A DNA stretch of 33,043 nucleotides from JAVBLD01 sp031553705 (lineage in GTDB: Bacteria; Bacteroidota; Bacteroidia; Bacteroidales; Marinifilaceae): NCBI GenBank assembly GCA_031553705.1, contig JAVBLD010000023.1, positions 1 through 33,043 on the forward strand, in the 5' to 3' direction. The notes under the pieces were generated by a model that saw only the letters and a program-made list of their open reading frames with translations, did no database searches and was not told the origin of the DNA. Each line of letters starts with the position of its first letter. Position 1 is the stretch's first letter. Shown piece by piece: positions 24,125 to 32,894 of this stretch. Position numbers and translations under genes: made by a program.

Positions 24125-25531
24125 ATGAGCAAGGAGTTTAATAAGGATAATAAGCGTGCCGCCTGGATAAAGTTCGGCATCGTTTTATTTTTGTATATGC
24201 TGTGGGTATTATGGGTACAGAATGGGTGGCTATTGCTCCTGGTACCGGTGATCTTTGATGTATATATCACTAAAAAGGTACACTGGGCCTTCTGGAAAAA
24301 GAAAGGGGTTGAGAAACAAACCAAAACGGTAGAGTGGATCGATGCGTTGATTTTTGCCATTATTGCGGCGACGTTGATCCGTATATTCCTTTTTGAAGCT
24401 TATACGATACCGACCTCTTCGATGGAAAAGAGTATGTTGGTGGGAGATTACCTGTTTGTCAGTAAGGTGGCATATGGACCGAAAATACCTAATACCCCGT
24501 TGGCAATACCTTTTGTACACCATACCTTGCCGTTGACGAAGAGTACAAAGGCTTATTCCGAATTGATCCGGTGGCCGTACAAACGGATTGCCGGATGGTC
24601 ATCCGTTAAACGCAATGATATTGTCGTATTTAATTTTCCTACCGGCGATACGGTGATTGTCGGAAATGAGAACCCTGATTTTTACAGTCAGTTACGTTCT
24701 ACCGTACAGCGCTACCGGCAACAATTGGAAGGTACTAAAGGCGTACCTCTTACTGATCAGGAGATTGAGGGGCTTGTACGGCGGGATATAAAGCAGCATT
24801 TTGAAATTATCACCCGTCCGGTAGATAAGCGGGAGAACTATATCAAACGGTGTGTCGGGTTGCCGGGGGATACCTTGGAGATGAGAAGCAGTCAGCTTTA
24901 TGTAAATGGAGCGCAGGCATATAACCCGGAGAATATGCAGTTCGATTATGGGGTGTTTACCAATGGAACTCCGATAAATAAGGTGAAGTTGCAGGAGTTG
25001 GGGATTGCTTTGGAGGATATAACGATGCATTCGTCAACAAACTATTCCTTACCGCTGACTTCGGCAATGGTTGAAAAATTGAAGAGATTTCCGAATGTAA
25101 TCGAGGTGAGGAAAAGACAAGAGTTGGAGCCCAATTCCGCCATTTTCCCGTTCCGGAAAGATCTGCCGTGGAATGTGGATAATTTCGGCCCGATTTATGT
25201 GCCGAAAAAAGGCGATCGCCTGGAGTTGACCATGGAGACCTTGCCGCTGTATAGGCGAATTGTCGGTACATACGAGGGGAATCTCCTGGAAGTGAAGGAT
25301 TCCGTGATCTATATTAATGGGGAGAGAGCTGATAGTTATGTGTGTAAAATGGACTATTACTGGATGATGGGAGACAACCGCAACCGTTCGGCAGACTCGC
25401 GCTTCTGGGGATTTGTGCCGGAAGACCATATCGTCGGGAAAGCTTATTTTATCTGGCTTTCTTTGGATAAGGATCAGAAGTTCCTGAATAAGATCAGATG
25501 GAACCGGATGTTTAGGTTTATACATGATTAG
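24125..25531 (+). CDS. lepB: Signal peptidase I
   Basis: A 468-residue membrane serine protease that removes signal peptides. Hydrophobic segments lie at about 13-47 and 71-90. The catalytic serine is Ser99 in IPTSSMEKSML and the general-base lysine is Lys241 in YIKRCVGLPGDTLE. The C-terminal box MGDNRNRSADSRFWGFVPED is complete. The long insert between the serine and lysine boxes, and a second one before the C-terminal box, make it far longer than the E. coli enzyme. This is the common Bacteroidetes form. It probably shares a transcript with dapB. Confidence 0.95.
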   Translation: MSKEFNKDNKRAAWIKFGIVLFLYMLWVLWVQNGWLLLLVPVIFDVYITKKVHWAFWKKKGVEKQTKTVEWIDALIFAIIAATLIRIFLFEAYTIPTSSMEKSMLVGDYLFVSKVAYGPKIPNTPLAIPFVHHTLPLTKSTKAYSELIRWPYKRIAGWSSVKRNDIVVFNFPTGDTVIVGNENPDFYSQLRSTVQRYRQQLEGTKGVPLTDQEIEGLVRRDIKQHFEIITRPVDKRENYIKRCVGLPGDTLEMRSSQLYVNGAQAYNPENMQFDYGVFTNGTPINKVKLQELGIALEDITMHSSTNYSLPLTSAMVEKLKRFPNVIEVRKRQELEPNSAIFPFRKDLPWNVDNFGPIYVPKKGDRLELTMETLPLYRRIVGTYEGNLLEVKDSVIYINGERADSYVCKMDYYWMMGDNRNRSADSRFWGFVPEDHIVGKAYFIWLSLDKDQKFLNKIRWNRMFRFIHD

Positions 25532-25619
25532 AAATAAGGTGTGAGGAATAAGATGCAGGATGGAATATTAACTTCTGCGCCATACCCCTTGCACCCCGCT
25601 CCTTAATAAAAGTTTTATC

Positions 25620-26957
25620 ATGGCAACAAAAAAGCAGACAAAGATATTTGTATTGGATACGAATGTGATCCTTCACGATTATAAGGCTATATATAGTTTT
25701 GCGGATAATGATATTGTGGTACCGATCGTGGTATTGGAGGAGTTGGACAAATTTAAGAAAGGCAATGACCAGATTCATTTTCATGCCCGTGAGTTTGCCC
25801 GCGAGCTGGATAGTATTACCGGCAGTGACTTTTTCGATAAGGGAGCGCCCCTCGGAGAAGGACGGGGACGGTTGTTTATCGAGACAGGCAAGGCTTTTTC
25901 CGAGAATATGAGACGTTCTTTCAGTGAGGATATTCCGGATCACCGCATTTTGGCTATTACCGAATATCTTACCGAGCACCGGAAAGACCGGAAGGTTATA
26001 TTGGTGACAAAAGACATTAACCTGCGGATGAAAGCAAAATCGCTGGGACTGTTGTCCGAAAATTATAAGACAGATCAGGTGGAGGATCTGGATTTTGCGA
26101 TCAATATGAGTGTAAAAGAGATCGACGGTTTTGATACCGGTTTGATTAACCAAATATATGAAAATAACCAGGGCCTGGATGTAGAGAAGGTTTTTCCTGG
26201 AAAGGAGATCAAAGGAAATAATTATTACGTGCTGAAAAACGGAAATGCTTCTCTGCTGGCGTGCTATGATCCGGTCAAAAAGGTGGTGAGGAAAGTGGAG
26301 AAATCGAACGTGTTCGGGATTTTTCCGAAAAATGCCGAGCAGGCGTTTGCCGTAGATGCGTTGCTGAATCCGGACATATCCTTGGTGGCGATCAGCGGAA
26401 AGGCGGGTACCGGAAAGACGTTGTTGGCGCTGGCTTCGGCGTTACAGCAGAACAAAAGTTATGACCAGATATATTTGGCCCGCCCGATTGTCGCTTTGTC
26501 AAACAGGGATTTGGGGTATCTGCCCGGCGATATGAACGAGAAGGTGGATCCGTATATGCAACCGCTTTACGATAACCTCGGGTTTATCAAGCGCCGTTTT
26601 AACATGCACAGCCCGGAGAATCGCCTGATAGAGGATCTGCAGAAAGATCAGCGGTTATTGATATCAGCATTGGCATTTATCCGGGGCCGGAGTCTTTCGG
26701 ATATCTATTTTATTGTTGACGAGGCGCAGAACCTGACTCCTCATGAGGTGAAAACAATTATTACACGTGCCGGCGAAGGGACTAAAATGGTTTTTACCGG
26801 CGACATAGATCAGATCGATTCCCCTTACCTGGACAAAAAGTCAAATGGCTTGTCCCATTTGTTCGATAAGATGCAGGGACAGGAAATTTTCGCTCATGTA
26901 CATCTGGAAAAAGGAGAACGGAGCAGATTGGCAGATCTTGCCAGCGACTTGTTATAA
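25620..26957 (+). CDS. phoH: PIN-PhoH protein (PhoH2-type RNA helicase/ribonuclease)
   Basis: A 445-residue fusion of an N-terminal PIN ribonuclease domain (about 8-150, acidic Asp13 in VLDTNVILHD and Asp132 in VTKDINLR) with a C-terminal PhoH ATPase (Walker A GKAGTGKT, 260-267; Walker B IYFIVDEAQN with Asp367-Glu368; FTGDIDQID motif). PhoH2 proteins of this layout unwind and cleave RNA in mycobacteria; the role in Bacteroidetes is not established. It lies 88 bp after lepB in a gap of word-like repeats and converges on the gene at 27016-27519 through a shared dyad. Confidence 0.92.
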   Translation: MATKKQTKIFVLDTNVILHDYKAIYSFADNDIVVPIVVLEELDKFKKGNDQIHFHAREFARELDSITGSDFFDKGAPLGEGRGRLFIETGKAFSENMRRSFSEDIPDHRILAITEYLTEHRKDRKVILVTKDINLRMKAKSLGLLSENYKTDQVEDLDFAINMSVKEIDGFDTGLINQIYENNQGLDVEKVFPGKEIKGNNYYVLKNGNASLLACYDPVKKVVRKVEKSNVFGIFPKNAEQAFAVDALLNPDISLVAISGKAGTGKTLLALASALQQNKSYDQIYLARPIVALSNRDLGYLPGDMNEKVDPYMQPLYDNLGFIKRRFNMHSPENRLIEDLQKDQRLLISALAFIRGRSLSDIYFIVDEAQNLTPHEVKTIITRAGEGTKMVFTGDIDQIDSPYLDKKSNGLSHLFDKMQGQEIFAHVHLEKGERSRLADLASDLL

Positions 26958-26961
26958 GAAT

Positions 26962-27014
26962 TGAAAGTGGAAAGTGAATTCGGATAATCAGATTTTCTTC
27001 ATTTTCCACTTTCA
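26962..27014. terminator. Bidirectional dyad between convergent genes
   Basis: TGAAAGTGGAAA (26962-26973) and its exact complement (27003-27014) form a 12-bp stem with a 29-nt loop. It fills the gap between the phoH stop and the stop of the leftward gene at 27016. It is built from the GAAAGTGGAAAGTGAA word that recurs in other gaps. No strong U-tract follows. Confidence 0.5.
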
Positions 27015-27015
27015 G

Positions 27016-27519
27016 CTAAATAATGATGAAGTTACCTGCCGGATATTCTCCGACCCATGAACAGGCCCAGCGGCCGGTTTTATTGATGTCATAGACACGA
27101 GAGAAAAATCCTTTTTGGTCGAGCAGTAGTTCGATACATGCCCAGGCCGTGTCCCGTTTGATAAAATCCAGGATTTCAGTTTCCAGTCCGGACTGATCCT
27201 CTCCGGTGCTTTCTCCCAACCGGTCTTCGAAATCGCAGATATTTTCATATACTTCGTTGCCAATAGCCAGGCTGACGGCTTCAAAGACTGCGTCTATCCG
27301 GGCATCGTCTAATGCCTTGGTTGCCTCCTTTTCGATCTGCTCACTATTGCGGTTCCACACATCATACATCTGCCTGCCGTATGTATCGCAGGCTTCGTAT
27401 ATCGTGTCGGCCACCATATAACGGGAAGAGGGTTCGCCTGCCGTTTTGAACCACTCTATTTTTTTGATCTCTTCCAAAAAGCGGTCAATACATGTTTGTT
27501 GGACTTTATTCCAAAGCAT
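27016..27519 (-). CDS. Unrecognised acidic protein at the end of the Hdr-like cluster
   Basis: A 167-residue protein without signal peptide, membrane segment or recognised motif. It is acidic and mostly helical, with several tryptophans (KIEWFKTAGEPSSRYMVAD near the N-terminus, RWACSWVGEYPAGNF at the C-terminus). The few cysteines are not arranged as a cluster-binding motif. It begins 43 bp after the membrane Fe-S protein gene on the same strand, so it may be cotranscribed and might be an accessory factor. That is a guess from position only. Confidence 0.6.
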   Translation of the reverse strand: MLWNKVQQTCIDRFLEEIKKIEWFKTAGEPSSRYMVADTIYEACDTYGRQMYDVWNRNSEQIEKEATKALDDARIDAVFEAVSLAIGNEVYENICDFEDRLGESTGEDQSGLETEILDFIKRDTAWACIELLLDQKGFFSRVYDINKTGRWACSWVGEYPAGNFIII

Positions 27520-27562
27520 AGTGTTGATTTGTTAGAAGTTGTTTATATCGGATTAATATTAT

Positions 27563-29329
27563 TCAGCATGTTGCGGCGACAACCTCTGCGATGTCTTTGA
27601 CCGGAATTGCAGCGTTGCCTTGGTTGAATGTCTTTTTACATAGCGGACAGGCAGTAACAATCAGGTCCGGTTTATATGCGGCATAAGCTGTAAGCGCATC
27701 CCGGCTGATCTGTGTGCGTCCTGCCCCGGTAATATGCGTATTACCTAGTGAGCCGCCGCAACATAATGCATTTGCCCCGTCATACCGGGTGGCCAGTTTA
27801 TGGCTGGCGGCCTTCAGTACATGATCCGGAGCGGCATATACATCACTGCCCCTTCCAAGTTCGCAGGGGGAGTGAAATACTGTTTTGGTACTGGTTTGTG
27901 CCGGTTTGATCGATCCGTTCCGGATAAGCAGATCGATGTATTCGGTGTGGTGCATTACCTTTATATTCAGTTGGTACTCATCCTTGAATATTTTATAGCA
28001 TATCGGGCACGAGGTTACCAGTATGTCGGCTTGCGATGTATAGATCATCTCTTTATTTTTCTCCATGATAATCGATGCGGCGTTGAGGTTGCCGGAAAGA
28101 GTCATTGGTCGCCCGCAGCAAATCCCTTTGTTTTCGTCGATAAATGTATAGTCCACCTGCGCTTTTTCGAATATTTGCTTCATCGACCGGATGACGGTGG
28201 GAGTGAGGTGTCCCATACAACCTGCAAAGTAGGCTATTTTTGACGGCTTCACCTCCGGAGCGGAGATATAGCTGAAGGTCTCTTTTGTGATCCGGCTGTG
28301 GTCGGTCCGTTGGCTCAGGCGGAGCGCATTCAGTTTGAGGTCTACAGGGCAAGCTTGTTCGCAGCGTCCGCATAACAGGCAGTTCTCGGTTTGTGCCGAA
28401 TAGTCTTTATGATGGCGTATTTTTTTTAGAAAGTAGACCGGTTGTGTGTCGTTCATTCCCAGAGAGGTGTTAAGCTGGCATTTATCGATGCAGATTCCGC
28501 AACGGGAACAGGAGTAGAGTTGAAACTGACTGATGGCGGTAAACTTCTGTCCCTGCTTTACTCCCCAGTTTTTAAGGAAGATATATACCATTTCGGTAGG
28601 AATATGCATATATCTCGAATAGGGGAGTAGCAGGAAAAAGAGCCCGAGGGCGGAGGAGTAAGCCCACCATGTCGGATAAGAGAGCGATTCGATCGGCAGG
28701 AATGTGTCGAAAAAGTTACCGGCCGAATGGGTCAGGAAGCTACCGCCTCCCCGTGTTCCGCTGGTGAAACTTTCGGCCAGGAAACGAAGCGGGAATATCA
28801 GCCATAATGTAGTGAGGACGAGCAGGTCGTAAGGCCGGTGATTTGTGGTCTTTTTCAATCCGACCACCCTGGCGTATATCCTTTTGGCGACGGCAAGGGT
28901 CAATCCGGAAAGAATCATCAGCAGGACCAGGTCCATCACAAACGCAAATTCGTTGCTATACGGAAATGTCTCTTTTGCCGGATGGAAAAAGCGAAAAAAG
29001 ATCCCGAAGTAGGGAGGATTGAAAAAACTGGTATGATATACCAGCGATTCGGTTTTACCGATTACGATCAGCAGGAACCACCCGAGCCCGAAGCACATGT
29101 GCATATATCCGAGGAAAGGATTTGTCCGGAAGATTTTATGATGCACAAGGCTTTCCATAAACAACTCCTTCGCGGCTTTCACGGTTTTGAAACTGAACAT
29201 GCCTTTCCATATCGTGTGTTTATCCTCTTTTGAAAATTTGCGGATCCAACGGGCATATTTAAATATCAGGTAGATAATCAGAATGTTAAGTCCGATAGAA
29301 AAGGGCAATACAAAATGGTCGTAATACAT
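27563..29329 (-). CDS. Membrane-anchored HdrE/HdrD-like iron-sulfur oxidoreductase
   Basis: A 588-residue fusion. The N-terminal part has about five transmembrane helices (near 8-26, 72-92, 128-150, 168-186, 221-240) with histidines H77, H99, H201 and H242 that could bind b-type heme, like HdrE/NarI membrane subunits. A dicluster ferredoxin domain follows (C274, C277, C280, C284; C317, C320, C323, C327). Two complete CCG domains come next (C371, C404, C405, C441, C444 and C489, C523, C524, C561, C564), as in HdrD. It should exchange electrons between a quinone or heme and a cytoplasmic partner. Its substrate is unknown. It follows the small ferredoxin-like gene by 35 bp. Confidence 0.87.
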   Translation of the reverse strand: MYYDHFVLPFSIGLNILIIYLIFKYARWIRKFSKEDKHTIWKGMFSFKTVKAAKELFMESLVHHKIFRTNPFLGYMHMCFGLGWFLLIVIGKTESLVYHTSFFNPPYFGIFFRFFHPAKETFPYSNEFAFVMDLVLLMILSGLTLAVAKRIYARVVGLKKTTNHRPYDLLVLTTLWLIFPLRFLAESFTSGTRGGGSFLTHSAGNFFDTFLPIESLSYPTWWAYSSALGLFFLLLPYSRYMHIPTEMVYIFLKNWGVKQGQKFTAISQFQLYSCSRCGICIDKCQLNTSLGMNDTQPVYFLKKIRHHKDYSAQTENCLLCGRCEQACPVDLKLNALRLSQRTDHSRITKETFSYISAPEVKPSKIAYFAGCMGHLTPTVIRSMKQIFEKAQVDYTFIDENKGICCGRPMTLSGNLNAASIIMEKNKEMIYTSQADILVTSCPICYKIFKDEYQLNIKVMHHTEYIDLLIRNGSIKPAQTSTKTVFHSPCELGRGSDVYAAPDHVLKAASHKLATRYDGANALCCGGSLGNTHITGAGRTQISRDALTAYAAYKPDLIVTACPLCKKTFNQGNAAIPVKDIAEVVAATC

Positions 29330-29364
29330 AATACTTCGTTTAATGGAAAATTGAAAGTGAATTC

Positions 29365-29718
29365 CTAATTGTCTTGCTCCTTGCCTCCTGCTCCCTGCCC
29401 TCCTATTTCAATGATTGCCAGAATCATTTTCCGGGTGTTTATTCCGCGGGGACAAACCAACAGGCATTTTCCGCAAAGCATACATTTTTGCAGCTGATCG
29501 CGGATCGGCAGGTCTTCACCATGTTTCATCAACATTTGTAATTTGCGGATATTAAATTCGGTCAGGTTGCCGGCCGTACAGGTCGACGTACATCCGCCGC
29601 ATCCGATACACCTTTTGCTGTCCGGCGCTTTCGTAATCACGTATTCGGCAATCGATTTATCATTTTTATCGTAATTAATGACACGTCCTGTTGTGATAGA
29701 ATATCCCCAAAAAGTCAT
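29365..29718 (-). CDS. Small HdrC-like 4Fe-4S dicluster protein
   Basis: A 117-residue electron carrier with two cluster motifs: C37, C40, C43, C47 (CIGCGGCTSTC) and C79, C82, C85, C89 (CMLCGKCLLVC). The spacing is that of HdrC subunits, with a helical linker between the clusters. The last residues, GGQGAGGKEQDN, are encoded by a pyrimidine-rich intergenic word repeat (29370-29402) and look like a recent, non-conserved tail. It lies between the HdrA-like gene (80 bp upstream) and the membrane HdrE/HdrD-like gene, and probably connects them. Confidence 0.87.
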   Translation of the reverse strand: MTFWGYSITTGRVINYDKNDKSIAEYVITKAPDSKRCIGCGGCTSTCTAGNLTEFNIRKLQMLMKHGEDLPIRDQLQKCMLCGKCLLVCPRGINTRKMILAIIEIGGQGAGGKEQDN

Positions 29719-29746
29719 CTGTATGTATTTTAAATTCTGAATAAAA

Positions 29747-29796
29747 AACAGTGGTAAATAGCAAGGAATAAGACACTTTTTTTGCTACCCACTGTT
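29747..29796 (-). repeat. Intra-operon hairpin after the HdrA-like gene
   Basis: AACAGTGG (29747-29754) pairs with CCACTGTT-type sequence (29789-29796), and GCAA (29761-29764) with TTGC (29782-29785), giving an interrupted stem. It lies between the HdrA-like gene and the downstream HdrC-like gene. No U-tract of note follows on the minus strand, so it may tune differential expression rather than end transcription. Confidence 0.4.
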
Positions 29797-29798
29797 CA

Positions 29799-30866
29799 TT
29801 ACTTATTATTTTTTAGAATTCTAGTTGTATTTGTCTCTGCCTTTTGCCCCTCTTTTAAATAAGCGGCGATGTTTACGGCGGCCGACCGGGCGTCGGCGAT
29901 TGTATCCGTAAGGTTCATCGGTGCTGTGCTACAACCGGCAACAAATACATTTCCGATATGGGTCAGGTTATTGCCGTAATGCGGATCCAGCGGTTGTATA
30001 AATCCGCTCGGCGCTTGCGGTAGTCCAAGCCTGGAAGCCATTTCACGGCTTCCGCCGGAGGGCTCCATGCCGGTCATCAGAACAAGCAGATCGAGGGTCA
30101 TCCTGATGGGCCTGCCGACCAGCGTGTCTTCAGCTTTGATGATAATTTGTTTTTCTATGTTCTCATTCGCCTCGGAAAGGCGGCCGCGGACAAATTTTAT
30201 ACTGTATTTCTCCTGCGCTTCACGATACATCTCCTCATACCCGGGACCAAACATCCGCATATCCATATAGAAGCAGAATATCTCACTATCCGGAAGCATC
30301 TCTTTGATTTCGATCGCTTGTTTTACAGCGGTGATACAACATAGCTTCGAACAATACAGGTTGCATACCTTTTCATCGCGTGAACCGACACAGTGGATCA
30401 GGCCGATGCGTTTCGGCGATTTTCCCGTCGAAGTGGTAATAACATGGTTGGTAAACATATTTTCCAATTCTACGGAGGTGATCACATTTTCGTAAATGCC
30501 ATAACCATACTCCTCTTTACGGCGCGCATCAAAGATATCATAACCGGTGGCAACCAACAGCGCGTTTCCTTCCAGTAGAGCCTGATTGCTGAGTGTGACA
30601 TGAAAGGTATTGTTGTTATTGCGGACAATTTTATCCGGTTTTGTGTCCAAGTGCAACCGGATATTCTGATGGTTCAATCTGTCGCGGAGAATCGCATTCA
30701 GCTCTGTTGCATTTTTCCGGTCGGGGAAAAGTTGGTACCAGTTGTTCAGGTTACCGCCGGTCTGATGGCTCTTTTCGACCAATTCCACCTTTATTCCCAT
30801 TGATGCCAGATGATGGGCCGCTTCGCATCCTGCCGGACCTGCACCGATTATAATGACTGTTGACAT
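29799..30866 (-). CDS. HdrA-like FAD-dependent oxidoreductase (short form)
   Basis: A 355-residue flavoprotein. An N-terminal FAD-binding motif, VIIIGAGPAGCEAAHHLASMG (4-24, broken here by the glycine repeat), is followed by GGNLNNW and a second nucleotide-binding half. The HdrA-specific cluster motif is present: C159 in LIHCVGSRD, C168, then YCSKLCC (C172, C176, C177). Unlike methanogen HdrA it lacks an N-terminal cluster domain and C-terminal ferredoxin domains, and is closer to the short HdrA/QmoA-type proteins. It lies 31 bp downstream of the HdrB-like gene and should be the flavin hub of the complex. Confidence 0.88.
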   Translation of the reverse strand: MSTVIIIGAGPAGCEAAHHLASMGIKVELVEKSHQTGGNLNNWYQLFPDRKNATELNAILRDRLNHQNIRLHLDTKPDKIVRNNNNTFHVTLSNQALLEGNALLVATGYDIFDARRKEEYGYGIYENVITSVELENMFTNHVITTSTGKSPKRIGLIHCVGSRDEKVCNLYCSKLCCITAVKQAIEIKEMLPDSEIFCFYMDMRMFGPGYEEMYREAQEKYSIKFVRGRLSEANENIEKQIIIKAEDTLVGRPIRMTLDLLVLMTGMEPSGGSREMASRLGLPQAPSGFIQPLDPHYGNNLTHIGNVFVAGCSTAPMNLTDTIADARSAAVNIAAYLKEGQKAETNTTRILKNNK

Positions 30867-30897
30867 ATTTTATATTAGTTGAAAATTGAACTCAGGA

Positions 30898-31965
30898 TCA
30901 TATTTTGAGGTAGGTAGGACATTTCGGACAGCCCATATCTTCCCCTTTGTTGTTTTTGTATTTGGCATCAGGATCGTATTTAATACCCATCTTATCCAAT
31001 AACGGTTCCACCGCTACCTGATGCATCTGAAGCCCGATCTCCCACGGGTCATAGCCCAATACCAAAGCGGCCATCTCTTCGTAGGTGAGTACCGGTATTC
31101 CATACCCGTCCGGGCCGTATGTTTTCCCTTCCATTTCGCTGATCGTATATTGCCATTTATCCAGGAACATACCGCATCCCGGACAATTGGTAACGATAAA
31201 ATCGGGTTGGTAGGGTTGTAACGATTCGAATTTCTTTTTTGAGTTGGAAACGGAGAATCCCCGGTTGGCCATCACAAGGTAGTTTCGGAAACCGAAACCG
31301 CAGCAATGGCGCCGTTCGGGATAGTCGACCGCTGCGCCTCCCCATGCCTCAACCATCCCGCTCAACACTGCCGGAAACTCGGCACCCCCGATGCCTTTGT
31401 CCGGAAACATCTTTGCATAATGGCAACCAATGTGATCAACGATCTGTAATGGACGTCCGGTATGGACATCGATTAATTTGTAGGTCGCTGCCGCTGCAAT
31501 TTCATTCCGGAATTTGTAAATAACATCCGATGTATGCGCCAGATTTTTAGGCTTCTTGAACTCTCTTTTTGTCGCTTTCCACAAAAACTCCCTGGTTTTC
31601 TCCTCCATTTCGGGATGGTGTTGCCAGGTGTCCAGAATTTCGGTGTAAATGCCGAAAGAGGTGATACATGAAGGGGTCATGTTCTCGAGCCCTGACTCAG
31701 TCATCAGCGCGAAGTGACGAGCCACAACGGTCATGGTTGTTTCTACCGGTACGATATCGGTGTGGTATCCGATACCGGTGCAGGTGGTGTGCCGCGGATC
31801 GTCGAAAAGATGCTTCCCGAGCCTGTTTTTCAGGATATCGGTGTAGGCCCATTCTGCTCCCGGAAAAAAAGTTTGCCGAATGCAACTTCTGGCATAATAA
31901 TAGTTGTCATCGGCAATCTCCTTCTGATATTCATTCCATATCTGTTGTTTCCCTAGTAGATTCAT
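30898..31965 (-). CDS. HdrB-like CCG-domain protein with a degenerate first domain
   Basis: A 355-residue member of the heterodisulfide reductase subunit B family. The C-terminal CCG domain is complete (C181, C221, C222, C261, C264: HCCGFGF and NCPGCGMF), so one non-cubane 4Fe-4S cluster should form. In the N-terminal domain only C28, C62 (CTG instead of CCG) and C100 (CITS instead of CxxC) remain, so the second cluster is probably lost or altered. A C-terminal GCPKCP adds a CxxC. It sits between the HdrC-like gene (95 bp upstream) and the HdrA-like gene. Confidence 0.87.
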   Translation of the reverse strand: MNLLGKQQIWNEYQKEIADDNYYYARSCIRQTFFPGAEWAYTDILKNRLGKHLFDDPRHTTCTGIGYHTDIVPVETTMTVVARHFALMTESGLENMTPSCITSFGIYTEILDTWQHHPEMEEKTREFLWKATKREFKKPKNLAHTSDVIYKFRNEIAAAATYKLIDVHTGRPLQIVDHIGCHYAKMFPDKGIGGAEFPAVLSGMVEAWGGAAVDYPERRHCCGFGFRNYLVMANRGFSVSNSKKKFESLQPYQPDFIVTNCPGCGMFLDKWQYTISEMEGKTYGPDGYGIPVLTYEEMAALVLGYDPWEIGLQMHQVAVEPLLDKMGIKYDPDAKYKNNKGEDMGCPKCPTYLKI

Positions 31966-32060
31966 ATCTCTGATTTTTATCTTTATTCCAAACCACTCAA
32001 TATTAAATTCTCTGCTTCAACAATCTCCGCAAAACTAAATAACTCATAATTCATAATTCT

Positions 32061-32756
32061 TTACGAGTTGCTATGGCTACCGTTATTATTCGTATATACC
32101 TGCAAAAAATAGCTCTCCATATCCATACCGGATTCGTTTGCCTTCCGGATAGAGTGCTCTTCAATTTTTTTCATGTGGTCATGCGCTCCGGTGACAGCGA
32201 AGATATTGCGTATCTCATTCAACGAATCGTCGTCCACTTTGCGCAATGCGCCGGATCCGGACTTACGGTAGTTCGAATGCACCCGCTCGAAAAGATCGTC
32301 CCGGTGCTCATAGATCCATTCCCACACCGGTCCTTGTTCCGGGTGCATCTCCGGTTTTACGATATCCGGGGTAACACAATACCCGACATTCAGGATGTTC
32401 GAACCGATCACCTCTTTCAGTGCATACTGCTGGCGACCTTTTTCCGACTCGGTAAAGTACCCTTCTTCCTGCGAAACCTTCCGGAGCGCCATGATGATAC
32501 TCCCCGGCGTATTACCTCGCGGACATCTGGTTTTGCACGACATACATTCGCCACAGTACCAGATCGCTTCCGACTGCATCAATTTTTCGATCTCCTGGTC
32601 ATCTCCCCGCTGTACGATATCCGCAATGATACGTGGATCGTAATTATAGAACTCCGCTGCCGGACAAATCGCAGTACACACCCCGCAATTCATGCAGCTA
32701 TTCAATCCCTCTTTGTAGTGAATATCCTGTTTCAGTCTATCGGTCAGCCCAGCCAT
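32061..32756 (-). CDS. HdrC-like 4Fe-4S dicluster protein
   Basis: A 231-residue protein with two ferredoxin-type motifs: C21, C24, C27, C31 (CMNCGVCTAIC) and C68, C71, C74, C78 (CGECMSCKTRC), spaced as in HdrC. The C-terminal 130 residues are an extra helical region, longer than typical HdrC, with VGYCVTPDIVKPEMHPEQGP and a histidine-containing tail. It is the first gene of the Hdr-like cluster and should relay electrons between the flavin subunit and the HdrB-like subunit. Its leader has a good TAnnTTTG promoter. Confidence 0.87.
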   Translation of the reverse strand: MAGLTDRLKQDIHYKEGLNSCMNCGVCTAICPAAEFYNYDPRIIADIVQRGDDQEIEKLMQSEAIWYCGECMSCKTRCPRGNTPGSIIMALRKVSQEEGYFTESEKGRQQYALKEVIGSNILNVGYCVTPDIVKPEMHPEQGPVWEWIYEHRDDLFERVHSNYRKSGSGALRKVDDDSLNEIRNIFAVTGAHDHMKKIEEHSIRKANESGMDMESYFLQVYTNNNGSHSNS

Positions 32757-32824
32757 ATCATTTGTGTATTAATAACATATCTTATTATAGATTTATCAAT
32801 CGCTTTGACAAACTATCCCAAGTA

Positions 32825-32855
32825 CAAAATTATGCTAAAAGGACATCTGTTTAAA
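32825..32855 (-). promoter_or_regulatory. Predicted promoter of the Hdr-like cluster
   Basis: On the minus strand TAATTTTG (32832-32825) fits the -7 consensus exactly, and TTTA (32855-32852) lies 19 bp upstream at the -33 position. The leader would be about 60 nt. No convincing Rex-type operator is seen, though TTGTG...AACA near 32762-32777 is loosely dyadic. Confidence 0.5.
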
Positions 32856-32894
32856 GTGTGTAAAATGCGTATTTTGATGGGTATTTATACCACC

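Noticed and set aside
25518..26153. 211-codon minus-strand open frame opposite phoH
   Set aside because: It overlaps the PIN domain of phoH, has no recognisable domain and is best explained as a shadow.
32757..32780. Possible Rex operator before the Hdr-like cluster
   Set aside because: TTGTGTATTAATAACA has the end bases of a Rex site but the wrong spacing and several internal mismatches.
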